From contig JACATO010001431.1 in NCBI GenBank assembly GCA_018389105.1, positions 265,001 through 329,000 of the forward strand: a DNA stretch of 64,000 nt, in the 5' to 3' direction. Under the pieces are notes generated by a model, which saw nothing but the letters and a program-made list of their open reading frames with translations, searched no databases and had not been told where the DNA came from. The stretch is from Nautilus pompilius (Eukaryota > Mollusca > Cephalopoda > Nautilida > Nautilidae). A program made the translations under genes and the position numbers. This document shows, one piece after another, positions 1 to 10,922 of this stretch (position 1 is the first letter of the stretch; every line of letters starts with the position of its first letter).

Positions 1-1440
1 GGAGGAAACCCACCCGCGGCGGCATAACTCAGGTCCGTTGGACTTCCGGCGGGTCCTGTAGCGCCGTTTCGGCTTGAAAGACCAAAGGGATAAAGATGTC
101 GGATGTGTTCAGTGATCTAAGGCAGCTGGACAGACGAGTTTGTTTGCTCCTCTTCCCCTAACTTACTTAGGGATTACAAACCAATACAGGTTTAATATTC
201 TTTATCAAAGGTGGATAACGATGGTCTTCAAGCAGATGATAAAAGGGAAAACTTAGAAGACCGTATTGATCTGATCTGATCCAATTCGGTCGTCAGAAAT
301 CTGCCGGCCGGTTTTCGGGAGCTGTTATTGCCGAACCAGCGCGAATCGAGACATTCGAACAACATTCTCGGCGTGGTCGGGTGGTTGCAGCCAGCCAGCC
401 GGCCGAGGGCGCCACCACACACCGCAGCGTAACCGTGTCAGTAGCGGCCCAAAGAGAATTTAGGTCAGGGTGTAGAACAGGAGCGCGTCGAGGTAGGTGG
501 GTAGGGGGGGTCTCGGAAGACGCCAGATGTTCTGAAGTGGAGAAGGCGGACATTAAAAGCTGAAACGTAGTGATTAGCTCTGCGCACCAAAAAAGCCCGA
601 CCGGACGGTACTCGGTACGTTCGACGGGCTGCCCCGGTTATCATACCTGACGGTGTCGCGCACGTCGGTCACGTGCTCTTTTCAACGCCTGTGTCAGCTG
701 GCGCGGTAAGAAAGACAACCGCGATAGACGGCGGCCTCTCCACCGACCGCTGAGGTATGCGAGTTACCGCAAACCGGTTCCCGGCTCGGACACTAACCCT
801 TCGTTAAAGTGACGAAAGTGGGCCCCGTTTGTCCTTTTAAAGCGAAACGGCTGGCAGCGAGGTGTCACCGATACAGACAGATCTCTTCAAAGCAGATTGG
901 TGCGGAAGAGGGGAGCCGAGAGGGTAGACTATTCACGTTGAACCAGACCTTCACTTAAATCAAAGCCGCTAAAGACCGGGGCTGGAAGACCTGGGGTGTT
1001 GGGTGGGGGGCAGTTCGTGGTGTCGGCGAACGCGGATTATCCAAACTGCACTCAGTCACGTATGAAAATACCAAAGCCTGAACCTACCATCTTTGGGCCA
1101 GCCCACAGCGATATTATTGAAACGAAGTTAAGCTACAAGAGAGATTTACTGTACAATAAAAGGCTAAAGGATTCAAAATATTTTAACAAACACTAGTGGC
1201 ATTACACAAACAACAACAACAACAACAAAGTAATAACTCTTGTCTTCTACGAAACCCTATTTTTGGCCGGGCTGTTAGTGCTGCAGTAAGCATTGCGCAT
1301 TTACCGTTCCTTCAAAAATATTAAGCTCACCCCCCCACCCATGAATGGCTATACTGAACATGCTGTTTGACTTCCTACACACAACAGTACCCGTTTGGTT
1401 GCTGTAGTTAGTGATAGGCAATTTCGAATTTAAATTAGAA
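1..1440. other. no gene recognised
   Basis: Fairly GC-rich unique sequence up to about 1.1 kb with overlapping frames on both strands, none family-like, and a short (CAA)n at about 1207-1228. If the NOL4-family gene continues to the left, this is intron. Confidence 0.5.
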
Positions 1441-1925
1441 ATTAAAACAAACATTTATTTGGAGAGAGAGAGAGACAGAGAGAGATGATGTAATTAGAGA
1501 GATGACGTCAGAACAGAGAGAGGACCTCATAACAGAGGTGGGTGACGTCACTAGAGAGATATGACGTCATAACAGAGATGATGTCATAACACAGAGAGAT
1601 GACGTCACAAAAGAGAGGTGACGTCACTACAGAGAGAGGACCTCATAACAGAGGTGGGTGACGTCAGTAGAGAGATATGACGTCATAACAGAACGATGTC
1701 ATAACACAGAGAGATGACGTCACAAAAGAGAGGTGACGTCACTACAGAGAGAGATGGCGTCAGAACAGAGAGAGGACCTCATAACAGAGGTGGGTGACGT
1801 CAGTAGAGAGATATGACGTCATAACAGAGATGATGTCATAACACAGAGAGATGACGTCACAAAAGATAGGTGACGTCACTACAGAGAGAGAGATGGCGTC
1901 AGAACACAGAGAGAGAGAGACTTTC
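1441..1925. repeat. tandem array with 13 perfect TGACGTCA sites
   Basis: GA-rich spacers alternate with the palindrome TGACGTCA, the consensus cAMP response element. I count 13 exact copies between about 1503 and 1880, plus variants TGATGTCA and TGGCGTCA. There is a higher-order unit: AGGACCTCAT recurs at 1521, 1637 and 1773 (spacing 116 and 136). The array lies beyond the last recognised NOL4-family exon. Binding by CREB/ATF factors is possible from the motif; use in vivo is unknown. Confidence 0.85.
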
Positions 1926-3165
1926 CTATTAATGTCCATTAAGACAGTAAATGTACAGGTCTTGGCTTAATTGTTGTTACAAGACAAAATAGCGCCATCT
2001 AGCGGGAAATACTCCAAAGCGAGACTGGACTTCATGTATCCGCTCCACCCCCAAGCCCACCACTTAAAAAGAAAAGCTACCGAGATGGGAAAAGTTCGAA
2101 ACCTATCACGACGTCTAGTGAAGCAGACCTGAGCATTGGTGAACTAATAAACCAGTCATTACACGCGGATTAACCTAATTTCTCTTTATCCCCCCCCTCG
2201 CGGACAGAAAAAAATAACCCAAAACCCCCGTTTCTTACGAAAGTAATTTTAAAAGGCGAAGACTTCCAACCGGTCTACCGTATAAAGGTTACGGTTATAG
2301 TAGAGCTGGGTATGTCCCGAAACTAATATAAAAATAATTCGGAAAATTATAGACACAACCTTTCGTAATTCGTTCGAAAAAAGAAAAAAAAAAACGGGGA
2401 AAAATAAAGCAAAGCAACAACAAAAAATCTGTAAAAAGGAAAATTTAAAACTATTTGCTGTATTTTATTATTTAATCAATAGGCATCAATTAAAAGGGGA
2501 ATACGCCATTCAAACGTATTAATTTAGTTATTACATGCTTAGTTGTTAATTGCTCGTCCTTGGTTTCCAGGTTTTTGTTTTAGCGTCTCGCCCTCTAATC
2601 TGGTTAAGCTAAAATTATCTGCTGTCTGATTAATAATAATTAGACAGATCAAATCTCATACTGGCAGTTAATCGTACGTAAAGTGAAGTTGTAATGTTAA
2701 AACTGTTTTAACTATAGGTGGCGAAACATACCACTTTCTTGAGCCAGATTAACCTAACTCTTTCCTAGTAAATGCTCTTTTGGGCTTCATTAATCAAGTC
2801 TTAGTGAGAAACATCGTATTCAGACAGCCAGGAAATAGAAACACAAGAAAAATAACAGTTTTAGATAGGTTAGGATCTTCTGCCTTTACATTATGTGAGA
2901 GATTACGAACAATTAAATAATGATGCTTTAATATTTAAAATTTACTGTTTCTTCAGCATCATTTGTGACCGAAAAACTCCTTTTCTAAGCCGTATTTCCG
3001 TGCTAATTTTCTAAAGTTAATTTAGCGTATTTTCTCAACTCTGTATTATTGTGAAGGGAAGAGAGACGGGGGCTAGTTGTTGCAGCACCACAAATTCCCA
3101 ATTAAATCACTAAATAAGGCTATAGTCGTTGTCGTGTGCTTAGACTACGAACCAAAAGTCAGATC
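1926..3165. other. AT-rich, nothing recognised
   Basis: Unique AT-rich sequence between the two TGACGTC arrays. No exon-like frame found. Confidence 0.5.
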
Positions 3166-3770
3166 TTATGACGTCGGTTACAGCCTCATCTGCACGTAAG
3201 CCTATGACGTCGATTACAGCTTCATCTGCACGTAAGCCTATGACGTCGATTACAGCCTCATCTGCACGTAAGCCTATGACGTCGATTACAGCCTCGTCTG
3301 TAGTAAGCCTATGACGTCGGTTACAGCCTCATCTGTAGTAAGCCTATGACGTCGGTTACAGCCTCATCTGTAGTAAGTTTATGACGTCGATTACAGCCTC
3401 ATCTGCACGTAAGCCTATGAAGTCGGTTACAGCCTCGTCTGTAGTAAGCCTATGACGTCGATTACAGCCTCATCTGTAGTAAGCCTATGACGTCGGTTAC
3501 AGCCTCGTCTGTAGTAAGTCTATGACGTCGGTTACAGCCTCATCTGCACGTAAGCCTATGACGTCGGTTACAGCCTCATCTGTAGTAAGCCTATGACGTC
3601 GGTTACAGCCTCATCTGTAGTAAGCCTATGACGTCGGTTACAGCCTCATCTGCACGTAAGCCTATGACGTCGGTTACAGCCTCATCTACACGGGAGCCTA
3701 TGACGTCGGTTACAGCCTCATCTAGACGGGAGCCTATGACGTCAGTTACAGCCTGGTCTGTAGTTTAATT
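3166..3770. repeat. ~35 bp minisatellite, 17 copies
   Basis: The unit contains cctatgacgtcggttacagc and ends in either ctgtagtaag (35 bp form) or ctgcacgtaag (36 bp form). Seventeen copies can be counted by the ACAGC(C/T)T element. The two forms are interspersed in no simple order. Every unit but a few carries TGACGTC. The sequence is unrelated in the rest of the unit to the array at 1.44 kb. Confidence 0.9.
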
Positions 3771-3980
3771 ATGAATTACTGCTGCAACAATTAGACCCAG
3801 TCTCGCCTACTTCCTGAAGCCAGTGAAGTTTTTCATTTAATATTTCAAAGAATGCTAAAGAAATTATTTAATAAGCATAAAAGATAATCTTATCATCTAA
3901 TCTAAACCTGTATTAAATGAAAAAAAAAAACACTTTAAATATTTCAAAAGAAAAATACTAATGTACGAGTATTTGCTTCA

Positions 3981-3986
3981 TTTATT
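3981..3986 (-). promoter_or_regulatory. possible polyadenylation signal AATAAA
   Basis: On the minus strand AATAAA lies about 115 bases after the TGA that closes the 4288 reading frame. It would serve only if that exon is used as an alternative last exon. The hexamer is common by chance in AT-rich DNA, so this is weak. Confidence 0.2.
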
Positions 3987-4132
3987 TAACTTCAACAAAC
4001 TTAGCCTGGGTTCTTGTTTGTTTTGTTTTTTTACAAAAAAATCTCTTTGCATCAAGAGTTTCCAAATTTTTTTTTTTTGCTAATTTAATTTTCAAAACTT
4101 CAATAAACAAATTTTATATTTACTCTTTTTAC

Positions 4133-4288
4133 TAAACCGGCTGGTTTTCTCTTTGTGGTGATTTTGTTGATGTGATATCCGCGAGTCTGTATTGAACCCG
4201 ACCCACTAATTGGAAGATCAGTTACTGTTTCTTTCACAGTGAATACATGGCTCATGATGCAGTTTGAACCGTTCTGAACAACATCTGT
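4133..4288 (-). CDS. probable next NOL4-family exon
   Basis: An open phase-0 frame starts directly after a strong acceptor (TTTTTTCTCAG) 231 bp beyond the previous NOL4 exon. It encodes 52 residues beginning TDVVQNGSNCIMSH and including KETVTDLPISGSG and RGYHINKITTKRKPAGL, up to a possible donor TTA|GTAAAA. If that weak donor is not used, the frame runs ten more codons to a TGA at 4100-4102, which would make this a terminal exon. I do not recognise a conserved NOL4 segment here. The support is position, strand, phase and the acceptor. The conserved C-terminal part of vertebrate NOL4 is not seen in this window, which favours splicing onward past the left edge. Confidence 0.5.
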
Positions 4289-4519
4289 CTGAGAAAAAAG
4301 CAAGTTTAAAAAAGAGTAGAGGGCTACAATTTTTCTTTTAAAAGGATTATTCGGGAAAAGATAGTTATGAACAAAAATAAAGGGTTTTTTAAAAAAACAA
4401 AATTATTACAGCAGATCGCTAGTCCAATATAAGAAAAGAAGAGAGATTAGATCCAGTCGGAAATATTCACCACATTATTATTTTTTTTTTTTCCTAATTG
4501 CAGCTAAAGAGTTAATTAC

Positions 4520-4636
4520 CGGTAAGGGCTCCAAACCCATTCGCATTCTTTTGGCGTTGTTACTCTCGTTTTCGCAGGCCTGTGCAAGAAGACTCTCCGC
4601 TGCTGCCGATGTCAGATGTGGTGGTGTGGGGCGAAG
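4520..4636 (-). CDS. NOL4: NOL4-family gene, exon after the core
   Basis: This exon codes for 39 residues beginning [20 protein letters not shown] and continuing [13 protein letters not shown] and GLEPLP. In NOL4/NOL4L the core block is followed by a very similar [10 protein letters not shown].(I/L)LA.ACE.ES..AKRMR stretch, so assignment and order are secure. The acceptor is a TTTTAAAATTTTCAG tract and the donor reads CCG|GTAATT. The length is 117 bp with phase 0 on both sides, matching the phase-0 end of the core exon 8.8 kb upstream. The next candidate exon lies only 231 bp further along. Function is unknown beyond family membership. Confidence 0.9.
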
Positions 4637-4770
4637 CTGAAAATTTTAAAAGAAATAAGTTAAACGTTAAAACATTGAAGAAAATACACCAGCACGACAA
4701 CATTACAGAATTTCGATCAGCAATCTTGTACAATATGTGAAAGCAAAATTACTCAATAACAAACAAAATA

Positions 4771-4772
4771 AG

Positions 4773-4850
<78 letters not shown>

Positions 4851-4855
4851 GAGAG
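4771..4855. repeat. (GA)n microsatellite
   Basis: About 85 bases of GA dinucleotides with scattered GGA interruptions, in the intron just before the 4636 exon. Confidence 0.95.
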
Positions 4856-7800
4856 ATGGCCTTCCCCACTAGAATGAAAACAATACGAAGACTAGTTACA
4901 AACCATTCACCCCCCCCATCCATCATTAATAGAACCTGTTTGTTGGAAAGATAAAACGAGAGCAGCTACCAGGAATTCCTGAAACTGAAAACTGTCCTCC
5001 ATTATATTTTTGTCCTCATTCAGAACAATGGCGGCCAAAACTACCGCACTGCTCTGGAGTTCCTGGCTTACGTCACAAATGGAAACAAAATGAATTTAGG
5101 GCGTAATATAGAAGAGAAATAGCGTTGTCTTGATATTTAGAGGACCTTCTATACTAAACAGTCTTGATGTAGAATGTGCAGCTAAAGAATAGTAAAGCAT
5201 GAGATTCCAGTAATGGTAAATAAAAAAAAACAAGCAAACGATTAAACAATACATTATTAGTAATAGTATAATGCATCTAACAGTCATTATGATTTTTGGT
5301 GTTCCACAATAAAGTAAGACACTTCCAAATCCTCTAGATATGGCAGACATTAGTGTAACGGTGCCTCAGCCGTCCAGCGTATCAGTGCACGCGCCGAAAG
5401 CTGTAACCAAGCAACCATGGCTGCTTGTCTCATGGGTATTGGATTTGGGGTTTCAAGAAAAGTTCCAAATCTGTCGAAATTTGTTCTCACACTGACTCCC
5501 CGACCAAACCAATCAGTCTACACAACCGTAGACTTTGGAAGAAAAGGTTTTTTTTTGAAGCTAAATGAGACATTTAGAAAGAAACCAGAAAGATGAAAGA
5601 GTTCGTTTCCAGACCGGAAGGCGCGGAGCAGGGGCGGGTAACTGTGGACAGGCTGGCGTCAGGCGTCGCGCGGAAAAACAAGGTGGAGAAAATAAAAGGA
5701 AGTACGATAGGTGAGTCTGCAGGAAAATCATAGCACCTAACAACAGCTCGACCGTTAAAAAATGAATTCACCTTGAGAGATAAAATGAAAACCTAGAAAA
5801 GATTTAATCGGTTTCCAGAGACCGAACAAAACAGGTAAAAATTGTGAAGTATCGCGTTGCCGGATGTGTTGGACCCGTTAGGACTGAGTGAGAAGAGGGG
5901 CGACCAGCAGGTTAGATCTACAGAGTGTTGGCAACAGCGCCGAGGCGGCTATCGTACGAACCTCTGCGGGGGGGGGGCAGAGAGGTGTGGCAAGGCCGAG
6001 AAAGCCAAACGATCACAGATCGCGGTAACACACCACCTAACATCTCGCTGACGTTTTCATACAGTCGCGCACACAATACACATCCTGTCTAAAATGGCTT
6101 TCTTTTCTCGGTAGATGTGTCACGCCTGGGAATATTCTCTGTAGATATTCCAAACAAAGACTTTTTTGTGTTTTTTTTTTTTACTGCCCGACAAACGATA
6201 CCGCCGATGTAGGTCGTCCGACTTTCCCATCATTAACCCTCTGCTAACAGCTTCTTCATCGCTCGTCGACGACGCTCGATTGACGCAATTAAAACAACAA
6301 AAAAAAAATAGAAAAGCGTTTCTTTCATCCCAAATAATATTTTTTTTACATACACAGACCGTCACTTAATTTTACCTCTACGCCAAGGTTCAGCCCTTTA
6401 ACTGGCTATGACCCAAATAATGTCCACTAAAGCTGTCTTGTCTTAGAGAGGTAAAGCACGTGATTCGTGTCGCCTTCGACGTTGTACAGGAAGCATCTTA
6501 TACAAACATCCTTGCTTTCATCTATCTATATCTAAAACTATAGGATGGGCATACAGTTCGGGATATCGGCGGGAAAAATCCAGTTCTCTTGTGACGTTCC
6601 GTAACTTGTCACGCGCTCCTGCTCCCTTCTACTTTAAAGATTCTCATCTGTGCTTTTTTTTGGGGGGGGTGGCCACTTTAAAATCCTTAAAAAAGGGGGT
6701 TTAATCTGCTTTACAGGCATATCGATGTTCTCGTTTTCAGAGAACTTGTACATCTACAGTCCCTCCTGGAAATATAGCAAACAATTCTAAATTACGCTAA
6801 TGAGGCGAGTTAATGAATAGAATATATGCAAATAGATGCGAAAAAGAGAGAAATGAAATTTAAAGGTAGAAAACCAGTATAAAAAAAAACAAAACAAACA
6901 GGTGTAAACACGGGTCACGGTCAGATTCTCGTACAGTTTGCGAACTAGCGGGACCCAACTGTAACCTGACCGATTTAGGTTTGGGGGGGGAGCTCTTGAG
7001 CGTTGGTTAGGGTGCGAACCAGTCAAGAATCATCCGCAAAATCTCTACCACAAGTACCCGGAAAACCATGCTGGCAAGTCTTCTGTTTACTGATGCGGGG
7101 TAAAACGGGAATAAATCCACGCGTCCGGCCGCCAAAGAAGGGAAAACGTACCTGGCGGGATACGCCAACCCGAGCCGCCGGTCACGACCGGGAGCCGACC
7201 GCCGCGATCGAAATACCCTCAAATTATCGCATGGTTGGCTATTTCTTTCTTGTTTAGCCATCATCAACATCAGGCGTGTCATCCCGATTCGGGAGTCCTG
7301 GATCACCACCATCCCTCGACACCGGGTGTACACCAACCCGGAAGTTACCACCAATCCAAACCGTGTTTCGTAATACCACAAGCACAGTTCGATTGTCTGT
7401 TGTCTTGCATTAAACTTCGTCTCTTTTCAAAATGAAACAAGCAAAAGCGTAATTCGCAGACAGTCCCCTTCAATCCCACACCCGCGCCCATGGCAGATTA
7501 CCTCGTTCATCCCTAGATTTCTCAACTTCCCAGGGCGGACAGATCTTAAAATGAAGAATAACTGTTGAATGGAGGACTCGCTACTTAATCGGTTCTTACG
7601 TGAGTTTTTCTCAGAATTTATACGGTTAAAAACTGACAATAAACTATAGATTACGGAAAAGGGTGAACTGACTTTGGGAAAAAAGTCAGAAAGGCCGGAC
7701 GTGTATCTCATAATGTGAGAGAAATCTGCAATAAGCTGGAACACAGACGTGTAAAGAAGTTAACGCCTTGGAGTTATTTTTATTAACGTTCCAAAATATT

Positions 7801-7929
7801 TATCCCAGTTTTTCACAAGTTTATTTAATAACATTTGTTGTTTTTTTTATAGTTTGACACTGTTTAAATTAATAAAGTTTTCCTTTTATGAAGGTCCCAC
7901 CTAACGCACCATTTGACACAAAAGAAGTA
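4856..7929. other. intron sequence, no gene recognised
   Basis: Mostly AT-rich intron of the NOL4-family gene. A GC-richer island at about 6.9-7.4 kb has open frames on both strands but no recognisable protein; it may be an old interspersed element. Confidence 0.45.
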
Positions 7930-8462
7930 GAGTGATATATTATCCTTAAATCGTTTAGCAGCAGCTCATGGATGCATAGCAGTTTATTGGAACCAGAATA
8001 TTAAATCCATCTCCAGAAGTTCACTAGAAGTAGACTGCTACATTATGACCTGAATCAACTTACAGAAGTACACCAGATACGTAGTGGAATATCAGAGCCA
8101 ATCCATTCACTACAAGTAGAGAGCCACCAGAGCCAGTGAATTAAAACTGTGCAGTACTTCACCGGATTTACAGTGTTACAATAGAGCCAGTATATCAAAT
8201 CATTTGCAGTATTTAACTATATTTCCAAAGCATTTACTCCCCTTGCACTGTGATCAGTAATATACTGTTATATTTACTATACCTTGCAGATTAAATCACC
8301 TTGCAGTAGGTCAACAGATTTATAGTGCTATATTAGAGCTGGTGTATTAAATCCCATTCCAGTAGACCATAGGTGTAGTGTTATACTATAGCCAGTGTTT
8401 TAAATTATCTTGTGGTTAGCCAATGTTTCCAAATCCCCAACTGTGAGTACTACATCATAACC

Positions 8463-8802
8463 AGACTATTAACTCATCTTGCACTCAATCACTATATGTA
8501 TATTGTTATATTATGGCTAGAGGATTAAATCACCAAGCATTAGTTCACTAGAGATATAGTCCTACATTTGAGCCTCATCTTGCACTCATTCACTATATAT
8601 ATGTATATTGTTATATTATGGCTAGAGGATTAAATCACCAAGCATTAGTTCACTAGAGATATAGTCCTACATTTGAGCCTCATCTTGCACTCATTCACTA
8701 TATATATGTATATTGTTATATTATGGCTAGAGGATTAAATCACCAAGCATTAGTTCACTAGAGATATAGTCCTACATTGAGCCTCATCTTGCACTCATTC
8801 AC

Positions 8803-8833
<31 letters not shown>

Positions 8834-8905
8834 TATTATATTATGGCTAGAGGATTAATCACCAAGCATTAGTTCACTAGAGATATAGTCCTACATTTAA
8901 GCCAT
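8463..8905. repeat. 105 bp higher-order repeat block in the satellite
   Basis: Four nearly identical copies of a ~105 bp two-monomer unit, anchored by TAGTTCACTAGAGATATAG at 8541, 8646, 8751 and 8870. The last interval is 119 bp because of a (TA)n expansion. The copies are far more alike than the monomers around them, showing recent amplification. Confidence 0.9.
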
Positions 8906-10689
8906 GATTTAAATCCCCATGCAGTAGTTCACTGGACATCCAGTGGTATAAAATAGCTTGTGAATTAAATAATTTTGCAGTTGTGCACTATAATTTGGAG
9001 TGTTTTTAATCAACTTTCAGTAGTACAAAATTATATAAGTATATTATAGCAAGTGTATTGAATACTGTTGCAGTAGATCACTTGATGTATCATAGTATAT
9101 TATAGTCAGTTTATTAAAAATTCTGTAAGCAGCCATCAGAAGTATAATCTATAGTATTGATAGTGTATTTAAATGACCATGCAGTATTTCACCATATGTA
9201 TAGTGCTATATCAATCGTCACATATTAAGATACCTTGCAGAAATTCATTAGATGCAATGTGATATAACACACCTTGTATGTATTCAGATCAGTTTGCAGT
9301 AGTTTTCCAGAGGTATTATAATGAGCATTTTAAAATAACTTGTACCAGTCCATCTGTTGAACCACGGTATAATTTAATCAGTTTATTAAAACACACTTCC
9401 AGTACATTCCCATATGGATTTTCTGTATTTCTATAGTACATTAAATCACATTTCAGTTGTTCAATATTTGTATATCGCAATGTAATAGCCAATCAACTAA
9501 ATCATGTTACAGATGTATTGTAATATATTATAGTTAGTGTATCGCATCATGTTTCGGAAGTTCCGCAAATATGCAGCGCTGTTCTATATAGCAGTGTATT
9601 AAATCTACTTATAGTAGTGAAACAGATATGTGATGCTAATCTACGTAATATTTTAAATCACCCTGCGGTTGGTTACCAAGTATATAGCATCCTATTATAT
9701 CCCTTTAGCATAGTTCACTAGATGTGTAGTGCCAAATCACAGACAGGGTATCAAATCATCTTGCAGTATTTCATCCAAAGTGAAGAGCTGTTTAATAACC
9801 AGTTTCAAGTGATGCTGTATTCGCTCACCATATGTGTAGTTATATTATGGCTACTGCATTATATCAACTTGCAGTTGTTTATCAGATGCACAAGGTTAAG
9901 TTATGACCAGCCTCTTAAATCATTTTGTGGTAATTCACCACATGTGTGGGGTCTGTTTTATATCCAGTGTAGTATCTAACCTTACAGTAAATCATCTGAA
10001 GTATAGTGTCACACTGTGACAACATTTTAAATTAACTTCCAGCAGTAGTCCACCATATTTTTAGTGCTACATTCTAGCCACTGTATTGAACAACCGCGGA
10101 GTTGTTCACCAGATGTATACTGCAATATCATTTAGGACGTTTTAAATCATCTTCCAGCAGTTAAAAAGCATACACAACTATAGTATAGTAAGTGTATTGA
10201 GTCATGTTGCAGTAGTTCATCTGATGTATACTACTGTATGATAACCAGTGTTTTAGTCACCTTGTCATAATTCTCCAGATATACAGGGGCTATATCAGTG
10301 TTCATTAGGTGTACAGTGCTATAATATATCCTGTGTTTCAAATTACCTCGAAGTAGATCAGGTGTATAGTGGTATTTGATGGACAGTGTACTAAATAATG
10401 TTGTAGATGTATTTCTATATATTTTAGCAAATGTATTACACCATCTGGCAGTAGTTTCCCAAATATATAGTACTATTTCATTGCATATATCATCATGCAC
10501 CAGATCACCAGAAGGACTGTGCTATATATCTGGTTGTGTATTAAATTCCTTTGCAAAGGTTAAACAGATGTATTCTTATATAATATAGTCAGTTTATTAC
10601 ATCAACTTGCAGTAGAATCCCAGATGTATAGTGTTTGGCCAACATTTTAAATCATCTTGCAGGCTTTTAACTGTGTGTAGGACTATATT

Positions 10690-10922
10690 CGAGTTTGCTC
10701 GTCAATCCTCATGTTGCAGGTTAGATCCCCAGTGGGATCAGAGGTATGTGCTGCTGGTGAGGGCCAAAAAGCCCCAGACAGCTGTACAACCCTTCTCTGG
10801 ATGCTGACACTCACCCTGACTCTCAACCTGGAGAGGAATGGGCTCCACCAGCTTGTAATATGCCCTGGACACACCTCTTGAGGTGCCCCAACAACCTATG
10901 GGTTATGGGACAAGTGAAGTGA
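10690..10922. mobile_element. 233 bp short insertion in the satellite array, with target duplication
   Basis: A GC-richer segment unlike the surrounding satellite is flanked by a perfect 11 bp direct repeat, AGGACTATATT, at 10679-10689 and 10923-10933. This is the signature of a transposed element. A B-box-like GGTTAGATCCCC lies at 10719-10730, which suggests a tRNA-derived SINE, possibly 5'-truncated because no A box precedes it. There is no poly(A) tail; the 3' end is ...GGACAAGTGAAGTGA. No coding capacity is credible. Confidence 0.7.

Noticed and set aside
7003-7381. Overlapping frames on both strands in a GC-rich island
   Set aside because: High GC lowers stop frequency; no family resemblance or splice sites.
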